A stretch of DNA of 64,000 bases from Rhodanobacteraceae bacterium. GTDB taxonomy: Bacteria; Pseudomonadota; Gammaproteobacteria; Xanthomonadales; Rhodanobacteraceae. Positions 9,670-18,567 of the stretch are shown piece after piece; positions within the stretch are counted from its first letter, which is position 1, and every line of letters begins with the position of its first letter. The stretch lies in assembly GCA_030167125.1 (NCBI GenBank), contig CP126531.1:2892578-2956577 (forward strand). The letters run 5' to 3'. The notes below the pieces were generated by a model. It had not been told where the DNA came from, ran no database searches, and saw nothing but the letters and a program-made list of their open reading frames with translations. Both the position numbers and the translations under genes were made by a program.

Positions 9670-9687
9670 ATTATACGAAAGTATAAT
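9670..9687 (-). promoter_or_regulatory. Toxin-antitoxin operator palindrome and likely -10 box
   Basis: A perfect 7-bp inverted repeat ATTATAC-GAAA-GTATAAT lies 14 bases upstream of the antitoxin start. Read on the minus strand it contains TATAAT, so the operator probably overlaps the -10 element, the usual arrangement for autorepression by AbrB-type antitoxins. It is a sharp AT-rich island in GC-rich DNA. Confidence 0.7.
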
Positions 9688-9759
9688 TTGAAGCGTTTTT
9701 CGCCGCAAGTCATCCTGCATGGGCATGCGACGCGCACGCCGAGACGTCATACTCCGCGC

Positions 9760-10794
9760 ATGGCGGAGACCCCTGAACCACGCAAACCCGACGCCGCCGT
9801 GCTGCCGGATTTCTGCAGCGCGGCGTCCGTCTTCACGCTGGTGGTGGTCGCCGAGCTGGTGGTGGTGATCGATGCGCTGGCGCCGGATGCGCGGATGCAG
9901 TGGCGCGGGTTCGCGACCGCGACCGTGTTCGTGGTGTGGCTGGCGTTGCTGGCTTCCTTGTTGCTGTGCCGGCTGAAGCCCTTGTTGATCCGCTGGCCGC
10001 GCACGTTGGCGTGGCCGCTCGCGTGGGGTGCGTTGATCGCATTGGTGGCGCTGGCGAGCGCGGTGGTGGCGTGGCTGGATCACGCGCTCGGCACGGCGTT
10101 GACGCCGACATCGGACATGCGCTTCGTCGTCGGCAACACTATTCTTGCCGCTTTGCTGGGCGCGGCATTGCTGCGCTATTTCTACGTGCTCGCGGAATGG
10201 CGCGCGCGGCTCGCCGCGGTGGCGCGCGCGCAATTCGAAGCACTGCAGGCGCGCATCCGCCCGCACTTTTTGTACAACAGCATGAACACGGTCGCGGCGC
10301 TGGTGCGGGTCGATCCGGACGCGGCCGAGCGCACGGTCGAGGATCTTTCCGAACTGTTCCGCGCGTCGCTGGGCGCGGGCGACAAGCCCAGTACGCTGGG
10401 TGCGGAACTCGGCCTGATCGACCGCTATCTCGCGATCGAGCAACTGCGTCTCGGTGATCGCCTGAAAGTGGAACGCGACCTCATCGATCTGCCCGCCGAC
10501 ATGGAAATCCCCGCGCTGCTGTTGCAGCCGCTGGTCGAGAATGCGGTCTATCACGGCATCCAGCCGCGCCGCGACGGCGGCACCTTGCGCATTGCCGGCC
10601 GCCACGCGGGCGACAGCGTCGAAATCGAAGTCGCCAATCCCTTGCCCGACACGTCGGCGCCGGCGCGCAGCGGGCACGGACTCGACAACGTGCGCCGCCG
10701 CATCGCCTACCACTTCGGTGAGCGCGGCGCGCTGGAAACGCGCAACCGCGATGGCGAGTTCCGCGTACTGGTGAGGTTGCCGTGCGCATCCTGA
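9760..10794 (+). CDS. LytS/AlgZ-type sensor histidine kinase
   Basis: 344 aa. Four hydrophobic segments (about 22-40, 52-70, 83-104, 122-142) form a membrane sensor with no large periplasmic domain. A His_kinase region follows with phospho-acceptor His169 in RIRPHFLYNSMN, then an ATP-binding domain with QPLVENAVYHGI (N box) and GHGLDNVRRR (G box). This is the AlgZ/FimS layout. It overlaps the regulator gene by 13 bases, so the two form one operon. In relatives this pair controls extracellular polysaccharide or motility genes; the targets here are unknown. Confidence 0.9.
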   Translation: MAETPEPRKPDAAVLPDFCSAASVFTLVVVAELVVVIDALAPDARMQWRGFATATVFVVWLALLASLLLCRLKPLLIRWPRTLAWPLAWGALIALVALASAVVAWLDHALGTALTPTSDMRFVVGNTILAALLGAALLRYFYVLAEWRARLAAVARAQFEALQARIRPHFLYNSMNTVAALVRVDPDAAERTVEDLSELFRASLGAGDKPSTLGAELGLIDRYLAIEQLRLGDRLKVERDLIDLPADMEIPALLLQPLVENAVYHGIQPRRDGGTLRIAGRHAGDSVEIEVANPLPDTSAPARSGHGLDNVRRRIAYHFGERGALETRNRDGEFRVLVRLPCAS

Positions 10795-11492
10795 TCGCCG
10801 ACGACGAACCGCTGGCGCGCGCGCGGCTCGCCGCGCTATTGCGCGATTGCGAAGGAGCCGAAATCGTCGCGAGCGTCGGCGATGGCGAAGCGGCGCTGGC
10901 AGCCTGCGCGCGGCATCGTCCCGATCTGCTGCTGCTGGACATCGCGATGCCGGGCCTCGATGGCATCGGCGTGGCGCGGCGGCTCGCGGCGCTGCCCGAT
11001 CCGCCGCAACTGGTGTTCTGCACGGCCTACGAGGAACACGCGCTGGCCGCGTACGAATTGCGCGTGGCCGATTACTTGTTGAAGCCGGTGCGGAGCGAAC
11101 GGCTGCGCGAAGCGCTGGCGCGCGCGCAGGCGCTGCGCCGGCGCGCGCCCGCCGCGGCCGCGACCCTGCTGGCGCAGGTGCACGGCGCGCCGCTGAAAGT
11201 GCCGGTCGACGAAATCCTGTACCTGACCGCCGACGACAAGTACGTCACACTGCATCGCGCCGCGGGCGACGTGTTGAGCGAGCAGTCGTTGAAGGCGATC
11301 GAAGAGACGTTTCCCGAACGCTTCGTGCGCGTGCACCGCGCCTGCCTTATTCCGCTCGAACGCCTGCTCGGCCTGCATCGCGATCCCGACGGCACGGTGC
11401 GCGCGTTGATCGCGGGCAGCGACGCCAGCCCCGAAGTCAGCCGCCGCAACCTGCCGGCGGTACGCCGGTTGCTGCGCGGCGGACGCGACTGA
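10782..11492 (+). CDS. LytTR-family response regulator (AlgR-like)
   Basis: 236 aa. The receiver domain has acidic residues ADDE at 6-9, phospho-acceptor Asp53 in LLDIAMPG and Lys in YLLKPV. A C-terminal LytTR DNA-binding domain follows (DEILYLTADDKYVTLH, FVRVHRACLI). The start is GTG at 10782 inside the kinase gene, a typical coupled pair. LytTR regulators bind paired 9-bp direct repeats; I could not pick out such sites in the window. Confidence 0.9.
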   Translation: MRILIADDEPLARARLAALLRDCEGAEIVASVGDGEAALAACARHRPDLLLLDIAMPGLDGIGVARRLAALPDPPQLVFCTAYEEHALAAYELRVADYLLKPVRSERLREALARAQALRRRAPAAAATLLAQVHGAPLKVPVDEILYLTADDKYVTLHRAAGDVLSEQSLKAIEETFPERFVRVHRACLIPLERLLGLHRDPDGTVRALIAGSDASPEVSRRNLPAVRRLLRGGRD

Positions 11493-11502
11493 GGCGCGCC
11501 GG

Positions 11503-11532
11503 TTGACACGAGCATTTGCGCACGGCTAGCGT
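11503..11532 (+). promoter_or_regulatory. Sigma-70-like promoter for the downstream lipoprotein
   Basis: TTGACA at 11503-11508, an 18-base spacer and TAGCGT at 11527-11532 lie 45-74 bases upstream of the start at 11577. The -35 is perfect and the -10 weaker. Confidence 0.5.
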
Positions 11533-11576
11533 GCGCGAGCCGTACCGGCAAAGCGGGACAACACCAGGGGACATGC

Positions 11577-12485
11577 ATGCGGTCGTGGATACGGATCGTC
11601 GCCGTGCTGGCGGCGTGCCTCGGGCTGGCTGCCTGCCAGCGCGCGCCTGACTTGAGCAAACTGGGTTCGCCCGCGCACCGGCTGGTCGGGCATTGGGCGA
11701 CCAGCGACGGCAATGAGGAATTCTTCGCGCCGGTGGATGCCTCGGGCAAGGGCGAATTCACCGCCATGCAGTCGGGTGGCAAGCCCGCGCGGCAGCGCTA
11801 TCGGGTGCTCGACGAGGAACCGGCCACGCAGACCGTCCACATCACGATGCTCGACGGCAACGGCGCGGAAGGCGACCCGCGCACGATCACGCTTGCCGAG
11901 GACGGCGAATCCGCGACCGTCACGCAAGGCAACTCGTCGGTCGCGCTGGCGCTGGCGCGGATGGACGATGCCGCGACGCCGGAACAATCCGCTTACGTGT
12001 TGCCGCCGCCGTCGGCCGGTACGTCATCGCCGCGCAATGCGCGCTACGCCGAAGCGGGCGGCGACCGCCCGCCGGCCAATCCCTCGTTCGGGCCGCCGAC
12101 CAATGCATCCGATGGCGTGTATCGCTATGTGCTGATCGGTTACGACGGCCTGACGCCGTTGTACGCGTGGAAGCGCGTGTCCGATGTGTCGGGCCAGCAC
12201 GTCGATGACAACGCCGTCGCGTATTCACGCGGCATGGCGCGCCGCCACGACTACGTGATCTGGCTGAATGCCGTGGCGTTCGCGTTCATGCTGGTCACGA
12301 CGCTGCTGTTCCGCAAGAACATCGACGAGAAATTCCTGCTGGGCAGCTGGCTGATCGTGATCGCGATCGGCCTGCTCGGCGTGTTCGTATTCAACGTGCC
12401 GATCATCGCCGGCCTCGTGGAAATCGGAATCGCGTTCGTGCTGGCGGTGCGCGGGTTGTTTCCGAAATCGGACATGCTCGCGTAG
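11577..12485 (+). CDS. Lipoprotein with C-terminal membrane segments, unknown function
   Basis: 302 aa. The signal peptide ends in lipobox LAAC (Cys20). A soluble region of about 180 residues follows, with GHWATSDGNEEFF suggesting a lipocalin-like or DUF-type beta domain. A Pro/Ser-rich linker leads to a KRVSD-VSG-HVDD region and two to three hydrophobic segments at about 228-300, so the protein may span the inner membrane. I do not recognise the family. AGGGG precedes the ATG by six bases; an in-frame alternative is not obvious. It converges on the hydrolase at 12505. Confidence 0.75.
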   Translation: MRSWIRIVAVLAACLGLAACQRAPDLSKLGSPAHRLVGHWATSDGNEEFFAPVDASGKGEFTAMQSGGKPARQRYRVLDEEPATQTVHITMLDGNGAEGDPRTITLAEDGESATVTQGNSSVALALARMDDAATPEQSAYVLPPPSAGTSSPRNARYAEAGGDRPPANPSFGPPTNASDGVYRYVLIGYDGLTPLYAWKRVSDVSGQHVDDNAVAYSRGMARRHDYVIWLNAVAFAFMLVTTLLFRKNIDEKFLLGSWLIVIAIGLLGVFVFNVPIIAGLVEIGIAFVLAVRGLFPKSDMLA

Positions 12486-12504
12486 CGCGGCCGGCGCCCG
12501 CGCT

Positions 12505-13491
12505 TCAGGGCAGCAAGACGAAGTGCGTGATCGATTGCGCCACTTCGCGCGGTTTTTCCATGATCGACATGTGCCCGCATCCGGTGAGTTCGGTGACGCC
12601 GATGTTCGGCGCGCGGGTGAGGCCGGATCGGATCGCATCCAGCGCGGACACGTCGATGACCTGGTCCTTCGTGCACCAGATCGCCAGCGTGGGCGCGATG
12701 ATGTCCGGCAGCTTCGCCTGCAGCGCGTTGCGCTCGTCCGGCGCGGCGATCTCGCGCAACACCTTGTCGTCGAATGCGCGCTCACCCTTCGACTTGTCGA
12801 CGAACACGTCCTCGATGCGTCCGGGCACCGACGGCGGATGCGCGAACAGCAGCGATTCGAGATGCCGGAATTGCGCGCGGTCGTCGATGTCGAACGGGCT
12901 CTTGCCGGACTTCAGTTCACGCACGAAGGCGTTTTCCTTGAACGGCACGCCGGCCGAATCCACCAGCACCAGCGCGGCGACGTCCTTCGGATGGTCCGCC
13001 GCGTACAGGCCCGCGATCGCGCCTCCCATGGAATGGCCCGCGATCGCGATTTCGCCGAGATGCAGCGCGTCAACGAAGCCGTGCAGCCGATCGACCTGCG
13101 CGGGGTAGCCGTAGTCGGCGTTCGGCAAGCGCGTCGAGGCACCCCAACCGGGAAGGTCCGGAATGATCACGCGGAAATTGCCGGTGAGGTATTTCGCGGC
13201 CAGCAGCCAGTCGGCGTAGCTGCCGCCGTAGCCATGCAGCAACACCAGCGGCGGCCCGTTCTGCTTGCCACCTTCGAGATACACCCAGCGCGTGTCGCCG
13301 ACCTGCACCGATTGCCGGTGCAGGCCGTCGCGCCACGCCTGCCACGCGATCGCGCCGCGCAGCAGCCATTGCGGCGCGATGAAATACACGCCGAGGCCGA
13401 TCACCGCCAGCGCGATGACGATGGCGCCCAGAATCTTCAGGCGCCGTGCGAGCCGCGCCAACAGCACGTCGCGAGCCGGGTTGTTCGACAT
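12505..13491 (-). CDS. Membrane-anchored alpha/beta hydrolase
   Basis: 328 aa. An N-terminal transmembrane helix at about 19-40 is followed by an alpha/beta-hydrolase fold: HGYGGS (oxyanion), GHSMGG (Ser nucleophile), Asp in CTKDQVID and His in GCGHMSI. It resembles the 2-hydroxy-6-oxo-dienoate hydrolase/lipase group (MhpC-like) but the substrate is open. The gene starts four bases after the M1 aminopeptidase stop, so they form an operon. Confidence 0.87.
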   Translation of the reverse strand: MSNNPARDVLLARLARRLKILGAIVIALAVIGLGVYFIAPQWLLRGAIAWQAWRDGLHRQSVQVGDTRWVYLEGGKQNGPPLVLLHGYGGSYADWLLAAKYLTGNFRVIIPDLPGWGASTRLPNADYGYPAQVDRLHGFVDALHLGEIAIAGHSMGGAIAGLYAADHPKDVAALVLVDSAGVPFKENAFVRELKSGKSPFDIDDRAQFRHLESLLFAHPPSVPGRIEDVFVDKSKGERAFDDKVLREIAAPDERNALQAKLPDIIAPTLAIWCTKDQVIDVSALDAIRSGLTRAPNIGVTELTGCGHMSIMEKPREVAQSITHFVLLP

Positions 13492-13494
13492 CGA

Positions 13495-15369
13495 TCAGCC
13501 TTTCGCGCCGGTCTTGGTTTCCGCCGCGCGCGTCTTCGCGAACAGCCGCTCCACCGCCATCTGCGTCAGCGGGTGGTAGCCGTCCTTCGCTTTCGCGTAA
13601 ACCTTCTCGGCATACGCGAAGCCTTCCGGCGTCGCGCAGAACGCCTTGTACACGGGCATCGTGAGATACAAACGGCCGATGCGCGTCATGTGTTCGGCCG
13701 CGGCGGGCCACACGGCCTTGTCGCCGGCCGCGATCGCGTGCACGTACCAGCGCATGCCGATCTCGGCGTTTGGCGTGCCGGTGAGATGCCACGCGGCATC
13801 GAGCTGCTGCACCTTCGCGAGTGGCGGCGCGTCGGGCAGGCGGTCGAGGAAATACATCCACTCCTGCGTGTTCCAGGTTTTCGCATCGAGTTTGTCGGAC
13901 GCAAGCGTGCCCGCAAGGAACGCCGCGCGTTCCTTGTCGATTGCATCGAAGCGCGGCGAATCGGGAATTGGCGCATCCTTCGGGATGCCCGCGCCGTACA
14001 CCCACTCCTTCACTTCGTCCCAGCTCATCTTGCCGGGATATTTGTCGATCAGGTTGGGTTTGAGATACGCCAGCATCTGTTCGGTGGTGATGCTGTGCCA
14101 CGCGAAATGGTCGAAGTAGCCCTTCAGCCACGTGTCGAAATGCTCGCGTCCGAATTTCTGCTCGAGCGCGCGCAGGAACCACGAACCCTTGTCGTAGGCG
14201 ACGTCGGAAAGTTCGTCGTCGGCATCGATGTCGCGCGGCTGCGGTGCGAGGCGCTGCGCGTTTTCCGGCATCTTGCCGATGGTCTTCTCGAGGTTGCGGA
14301 TCGCCAGCAGCGTCTCCTCGGTTTCCTGGCGCTGGCCGTACAGCGCTTCGGTGACGCGGCCCTGCACGTAGGTGGTGAAGCCTTCGTTCAACCAGCCGTC
14401 GCGCCACGTCGCATTGGTGACGAGGTTGCCCGACCACGAGTGCGCGAGTTCATGCGAGATCACGCTGACCAGGCTCTTGTCGCCGACGACGATCGTGGGC
14501 GTCGCGAACGTCATGTTCGGATTTTCCATCCCGCCGAACGGGAACGACGGCGGCAGCACCAGGATGTCGTAACGGCCCCAGCGGTACGGGCCGTACAACT
14601 TCTCGGTGGTCTCGATCATCTTTTCGGTGTCTTCGAATTCGTGCGCGGCTTTCGCGACCATCGACGGTTCGGCGTACACGGCGCTGCGCGGACCGGTCTC
14701 GCGCACGTCGATGTCGCCCGCGGCGATCGCCATCAGGTATGAGGGAATCGGGTGCGTCTGCTCGAAATCGAACGACCCGTCCAGCGCGTGCTTCGGATCG
14801 TTGGGCGCGCTCATCACCACGCGCACGTTTTTCGGCGCAGTCACGTGCGCTTTGTAGGTGAAGCGGATCGCGGGCGAATCCTGCAACGGAATCCACGAAC
14901 GCGCGTGCGTCGCTTCCGATTGCGAGAACAGGAACGGCAGTTTCTTGTCGGCGGTCTGCGCGGCGGTCAGCCATTGCAGACCGCTGGCGTCGGGAGACGT
15001 GGTGTAGGCGATGCGCACTTCGTGCGGATGCTTCGGCGCCGCGATGGTGAGCTTCGAACCCATGTTCGGCACCGGCGCGGCAAGCTGGTACTTCAACGTG
15101 CGGGCCTTGCCCTTGCCGTCCAGCGCTTCGATCGAGGCGATCTTCAGGTTCTCGGTGTCGAGCACCAGGTCCTGCGCGGACGGGTTCTTCCAGTCCAGCG
15201 TAAGCGTCGCCACGCCGTCCAGCTGCTTGTGCGTGAAATCGACCTCGAGGTTGAGGTCGATGTGGTTGATGACGACTTCGTCCGGCTGCGCGTACGAATG
15301 TCGGTCCGCGGCCTGCGCCGCGATCGGCAACACGAGGGCGCCGAGGGCGAGGGTGGGTAGCAGGCGCAT
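13495..15369 (-). CDS. Secreted M1 family metallo-aminopeptidase (LTA4-hydrolase-like)
   Basis: 624 aa. A signal peptide covers residues 1-20. The M1 signatures are exact: GGMENPNMTF (GxMEN exopeptidase motif) and HELAHSWSGN...NEGFTTY (HExxH plus the third zinc ligand Glu 18 residues on). A C-terminal helical domain follows, as in leukotriene A4 hydrolase-like aminopeptidases. It probably removes N-terminal residues from peptides in the periplasm. The start at 15369 has AGGAG seven bases upstream and begins the signal peptide. Confidence 0.93.
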   Translation of the reverse strand: MRLLPTLALGALVLPIAAQAADRHSYAQPDEVVINHIDLNLEVDFTHKQLDGVATLTLDWKNPSAQDLVLDTENLKIASIEALDGKGKARTLKYQLAAPVPNMGSKLTIAAPKHPHEVRIAYTTSPDASGLQWLTAAQTADKKLPFLFSQSEATHARSWIPLQDSPAIRFTYKAHVTAPKNVRVVMSAPNDPKHALDGSFDFEQTHPIPSYLMAIAAGDIDVRETGPRSAVYAEPSMVAKAAHEFEDTEKMIETTEKLYGPYRWGRYDILVLPPSFPFGGMENPNMTFATPTIVVGDKSLVSVISHELAHSWSGNLVTNATWRDGWLNEGFTTYVQGRVTEALYGQRQETEETLLAIRNLEKTIGKMPENAQRLAPQPRDIDADDELSDVAYDKGSWFLRALEQKFGREHFDTWLKGYFDHFAWHSITTEQMLAYLKPNLIDKYPGKMSWDEVKEWVYGAGIPKDAPIPDSPRFDAIDKERAAFLAGTLASDKLDAKTWNTQEWMYFLDRLPDAPPLAKVQQLDAAWHLTGTPNAEIGMRWYVHAIAAGDKAVWPAAAEHMTRIGRLYLTMPVYKAFCATPEGFAYAEKVYAKAKDGYHPLTQMAVERLFAKTRAAETKTGAKG

Positions 15370-15428
15370 GGGCGCTCCTGTCGAAAAGGAAATCCCGAGT
15401 ATGCCAGCGCGCCGATGGGCGCGCCCGT

Positions 15429-15457
15429 GCGGAAAGTCCGCGCGCTGCACTTTCCGC
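15429..15457. promoter_or_regulatory. Inverted repeat in a divergent promoter region
   Basis: GCGGAAAGT and ACTTTCCGC, 11 bases apart, lie between the divergent M1 aminopeptidase and GST genes. A TAGAAT hexamer at 15465-15470 directly follows and could be the GST -10 box. A shared operator is possible; no regulator is implied by the sequence. Confidence 0.4.
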
Positions 15458-15500
15458 GCGCGCATAGAATCCGCGCTTCGAACCACGCCGGAGTCAAGCC

Positions 15501-16175
15501 ATGCCCACGCTGTACATCGCCAACAAGAATTATTCGTCGTGGTCGCTGCGTCCGTGGGCGCTGCTGCGTGAACTCGGGGTTCCGTTCGAGGAAAAAATGA
15601 TGCCGTTCCATGGCGCCGCGTTCACGACGTTTTCGCCCAGCGGCAAGGTGCCGTGTCTCGTGGACGGCGCGATCACGGTGTGGGATTCGCTGGCGATCGC
15701 CGAATACGTCGCCGAATCGCATCCCAAGGTGTGGCCCGCCGACAAGGCCGCGCGCGCCTTCGCGCGCTGCGCCGCCGCGGAAATGCATTCGGGCTTCACC
15801 GCACTGCGCACGCAATGCGGAATGAATTGCGGCATCCGGGTGAAGCTGCATCGTGTCGACGGCGCGTTGGAGCGTGATCTCGCGCGCTTGAACACGCTAT
15901 GGAAAGACGGCCTGCAGCGTTTCGGCGGCCCGTTCCTTGCGGGTGACCGATTCTCCGCAGCCGATGCGTTCTTCGCGCCGGTCGCGTTCCGCATCCAGAC
16001 CTACGCGCCGCCGCTGGACGATGTCGCGAACACCTATGCACGACGCCTGCTGGCGCTGCCGTCGATGCGCGAGTGGTACGCCGACGCGCTCAAGGAAACC
16101 TGGCGCCATTCCGCGCACGAAAACGAAGTGACGGAGTGGGGCATAGTCACCGAGGATTTGCGCGCGGTGGCGTGA
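15501..16175 (+). CDS. Glutathione S-transferase family protein
   Basis: 224 aa. The N-terminal thioredoxin-like domain has NKNYSSWSLRPWALL and the cis-Pro/SNAIL-like GKVPCLVD...WDSLAIAEYV. An all-alpha C-terminal domain carries a FLAGDRFSAADAFFAPV segment (N-capping box). The role in detoxification or thiol metabolism is not defined. The start is supported by GGAG seven bases upstream. Confidence 0.88.
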   Translation: MPTLYIANKNYSSWSLRPWALLRELGVPFEEKMMPFHGAAFTTFSPSGKVPCLVDGAITVWDSLAIAEYVAESHPKVWPADKAARAFARCAAAEMHSGFTALRTQCGMNCGIRVKLHRVDGALERDLARLNTLWKDGLQRFGGPFLAGDRFSAADAFFAPVAFRIQTYAPPLDDVANTYARRLLALPSMREWYADALKETWRHSAHENEVTEWGIVTEDLRAVA

Positions 16176-16227
16176 TATCCGCGGGTTGCGGCGCTGCGCG
16201 TCTTCGGCCGGGCTGCACCGCCAGCGG

Positions 16228-16869
16228 TCAAGGCAACTCGTCAGCCGTGTGCGGATCTTCGCTGTACGGATGCATGGTCGCGAGGAATCCTGGTTGCGCC
16301 TGCACCCGTGCGACCCACGCGCGGAAGTGCGGATACGGTTCCAGCGGAATGCCGGCTTCGTCCGCGCGGCTCGCGTACGCGAACACGGAAATGTCGGCGA
16401 TGCTGTAGCGGTCGTTGGCGAGGAAGGAATGCGTCGACAATTCGCGCTCGAGGATGTCCAGCGTGCGCAGCGCGGCCGCGCGTTTCATCTCGACCAGTGC
16501 GGGCGGGCGCCGCGCCAGCTTGCCGGTCAGCGCCCAGTACCGCAGCGAACCGATCACCGATTCCACGCGTTCCTGTTCGAAGTGCAGCCATTGCTGCACC
16601 TTGGCGCGCTCGAACGGATCGCCCGGCAGGTACGGCGTGCCGTCGGCAAGGTAGGCGAGGATCGCGTTGGATTCCGCCAGCGTGCGGCCGTCGTCCAGCC
16701 GGATCGCGGGCACCGTACCGGTCGGGTTGATCGCGAGGTAGGCCGCGCTGCGTCCCGCGCCTTCGAAGATGCTCACGATTTCGGTGCGGTACGGCTGGCC
16801 CATGTGGTGCAACAGCTGGCGTACCTTCCAGGCGTTTTGCGAGGGCAGGTAATCGAACAGGGTCAGCAT
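16228..16869 (-). CDS. Glutathione S-transferase family protein
   Basis: 213 aa, a second and different GST-like protein, converging on the first. The thioredoxin-like domain has YLPSQNAWKVRQLL, NPTGTVPAI and LAESNAILAYLADG; the helical domain has FLANDRYSIADISVFAYA. No catalytic Tyr is obvious; Ser5-equivalent or Asn may serve, as in beta/nu-type GSTs. Substrate unknown. Confidence 0.88.
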   Translation of the reverse strand: MLTLFDYLPSQNAWKVRQLLHHMGQPYRTEIVSIFEGAGRSAAYLAINPTGTVPAIRLDDGRTLAESNAILAYLADGTPYLPGDPFERAKVQQWLHFEQERVESVIGSLRYWALTGKLARRPPALVEMKRAAALRTLDILERELSTHSFLANDRYSIADISVFAYASRADEAGIPLEPYPHFRAWVARVQAQPGFLATMHPYSEDPHTADELP

Positions 16870-16960
16870 GGCGCGGCTCCGTCATCGAAAGCGCGAAGGT
16901 TGCCAGTTCGCGCGATGCCGTGCCATCCGGATTTTGCGTTCCACCACCAAGAGCAAATCA

Positions 16961-17049
16961 GTCCGCAAATGGACGCGAATCAACGCAAATAAAGCAAAGC
17001 CGGTCAAATCAACACTCTTGTTTGCGTCCATTTGCGTTCATTCGCGGAC
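16961..17049. repeat. Imperfect inverted repeat with GCAAATGGACGC-type units
   Basis: Two arms of about 33 bases (GTCCGCAAATGGACGC... and ...GCGTTCATTCGCGGAC) face each other across about 20 bases. Each arm is itself built of 'acgcaaat/gcgaat' units. It lies between the GST and proline iminopeptidase genes and reaches into the end of the latter, supplying its last four codons. It looks like a mobile palindromic element rather than a terminator. Confidence 0.6.
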
Positions 17050-18018
17050 AGTCTGCTTTTGCTGTGCTGATAAGCGATTGGCGAAAGCGTCGGTCGCTTC
17101 GACCAGCTTGTCCACGATCGCGGGATCGGATGCCGAGTGTCCCGCCAGCACGACGTGGAATTCCGCTTCCGGCCATGCCTGGTGCAGCTCGAACGCGGTC
17201 TTCACCGGGCAGATGATGTCGTAGCGGCCGTGCACGATCACGCCGGGAATGTGGCGAACGCGATCGATGTCGCGCAGCAACTGGTCCGGCTGCAGGAACA
17301 TGCCGTGCCTGAAGTAGTGCGCTTCCAATCGGGCGAGGCTCACGGCTTTGTGCGGTTCGTCGAAATCGCCGGGCGAGTCCGGATCGTGAACCAAGGTCAT
17401 GCTGCCGCCCTCGTATGCGCTCCATGCCTGGGCCGCGGCCAGGCGCATCGCTGCGTCATCGCTGTCGAGCCGCCGCCAATACGCCTCGAGCATGTTGCCG
17501 CGCTCGGCTTCCGGAATGAAGTCGCGGAAGCGCGCCCAGCGCTCGGGAAAGATGCAGCGTGCGCCGCCATCCATTTCGTTGAACCAGCGCAGTTCCTCGT
17601 CGCGCGCGAGGAAGATGCCGCGCAACACCAGGCCCGTGACGCGATCGGGATGCGCCTCGGCATAAGCCAGTGCGAGCGTCGAACCCCACGAGCCGCCGAA
17701 CACCAGCCAGCGTTCGATGCCGAGGTGTTCGCGATTCTTCTCGATGTCGGCGACGAGGTCCGGCGTGGTGTTGTCTTCGAGGTCGGCGAACGGCGTGGAT
17801 TTTCCCGCGCCGCGCTGGTCGAACAGCACGATGCGCCAGCGCACTGGATCGAAATAGCGGCGGTGCTTCGCCGACAAGCCCGCGCCCGGACCGCCGTGCA
17901 GGAACACCACCGGCAAGCCTTTTGGATTGCCGCATTCTTCGAGATATAGCGTATGGCGAGCGCTGACCGCGAAATGCCCGGTGCGGTACGGCTCGATTTC
18001 GGGATACAGCTCGCGCAT
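17038..18018 (-). CDS. pip: Proline iminopeptidase (S33)
   Basis: 326 aa, cytoplasmic. The family signatures are HGGPGAG (oxyanion), DQRGAGKS, GGSWGSTLAL (Ser nucleophile), Asp in HGRYDIICP and His in LAGHSASD. It removes N-terminal proline from peptides. The start at 18018 is the ATG before RELYPEIEPYRTG, the usual family N-terminus; a TTG at 18036 overlaps the upstream stop. The last residues (after SAQQK) are encoded by the palindromic repeat at 16961-17049, so the tail is not conserved family sequence. Confidence 0.93.
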   Translation of the reverse strand: MRELYPEIEPYRTGHFAVSARHTLYLEECGNPKGLPVVFLHGGPGAGLSAKHRRYFDPVRWRIVLFDQRGAGKSTPFADLEDNTTPDLVADIEKNREHLGIERWLVFGGSWGSTLALAYAEAHPDRVTGLVLRGIFLARDEELRWFNEMDGGARCIFPERWARFRDFIPEAERGNMLEAYWRRLDSDDAAMRLAAAQAWSAYEGGSMTLVHDPDSPGDFDEPHKAVSLARLEAHYFRHGMFLQPDQLLRDIDRVRHIPGVIVHGRYDIICPVKTAFELHQAWPEAEFHVVLAGHSASDPAIVDKLVEATDAFANRLSAQQKQTVRE

Positions 18019-18032
18019 CGATGCACCGCCGC

Positions 18033-18542
18033 TCAAGGACAGGCCATCTTCAGCGCCGGTCCCCAGGTGTTGCGGAAAGACATGATGTATTTCGTTTCAC
18101 CGTGCTCGCCGGTGCCGCGGTAGATGCCGACCGGCGCGGGTTCCTGGCCCGGATTCCATTGCACGGTCAGTCCCGTTTGCAGGCGTGCATGCGCCGATTC
18201 GCCGGCGGCATCGAGTTCGTCATGATTGGCGCGGCGCAACTTGAACACGCTGGAATACGAACCCCAGTAACTGCCGATCGCACGCAACTGGTAGCCATCA
18301 TCGGTCTGGCGCACCTGGATCAAGAAGTTCGCATTGTCGCGGCCCCAGCTTTGCGGCGTCACGCTGAAGCAGCCCAGCAGGTCGTCGACCGATTCCGCGC
18401 CGACGTGCATCTGCACGGCCTGCTCGCTTTTGGCGCAAGGCGAGTCCTGGTATGCGACCTGCCCGCCGTGCGTGCACTTGTAGACCTGCGCCGAGGCGAC
18501 GGACGAAACCAGCAGCAACAGCAACGCCAGGATGCAACGCAT
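18033..18542 (-). CDS. DUF4124 domain secreted protein
   Basis: 169 aa. A signal peptide (MRCILALLLLLVSSVASA) is followed by the short DUF4124 motif VYKCTHGGQVAYQDSPC, then about 120 residues of unknown fold with KACP-like cysteine at the C-terminus. DUF4124 proteins are common and uncharacterised in this group. G-rich sequence precedes the ATG. It lies between ubiE and pip on the same strand. Confidence 0.82.
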   Translation of the reverse strand: MRCILALLLLLVSSVASAQVYKCTHGGQVAYQDSPCAKSEQAVQMHVGAESVDDLLGCFSVTPQSWGRDNANFLIQVRQTDDGYQLRAIGSYWGSYSSVFKLRRANHDELDAAGESAHARLQTGLTVQWNPGQEPAPVGIYRGTGEHGETKYIMSFRNTWGPALKMACP

Positions 18543-18567
18543 CGTTCCCCCCTGAAAGAACGTGGAT

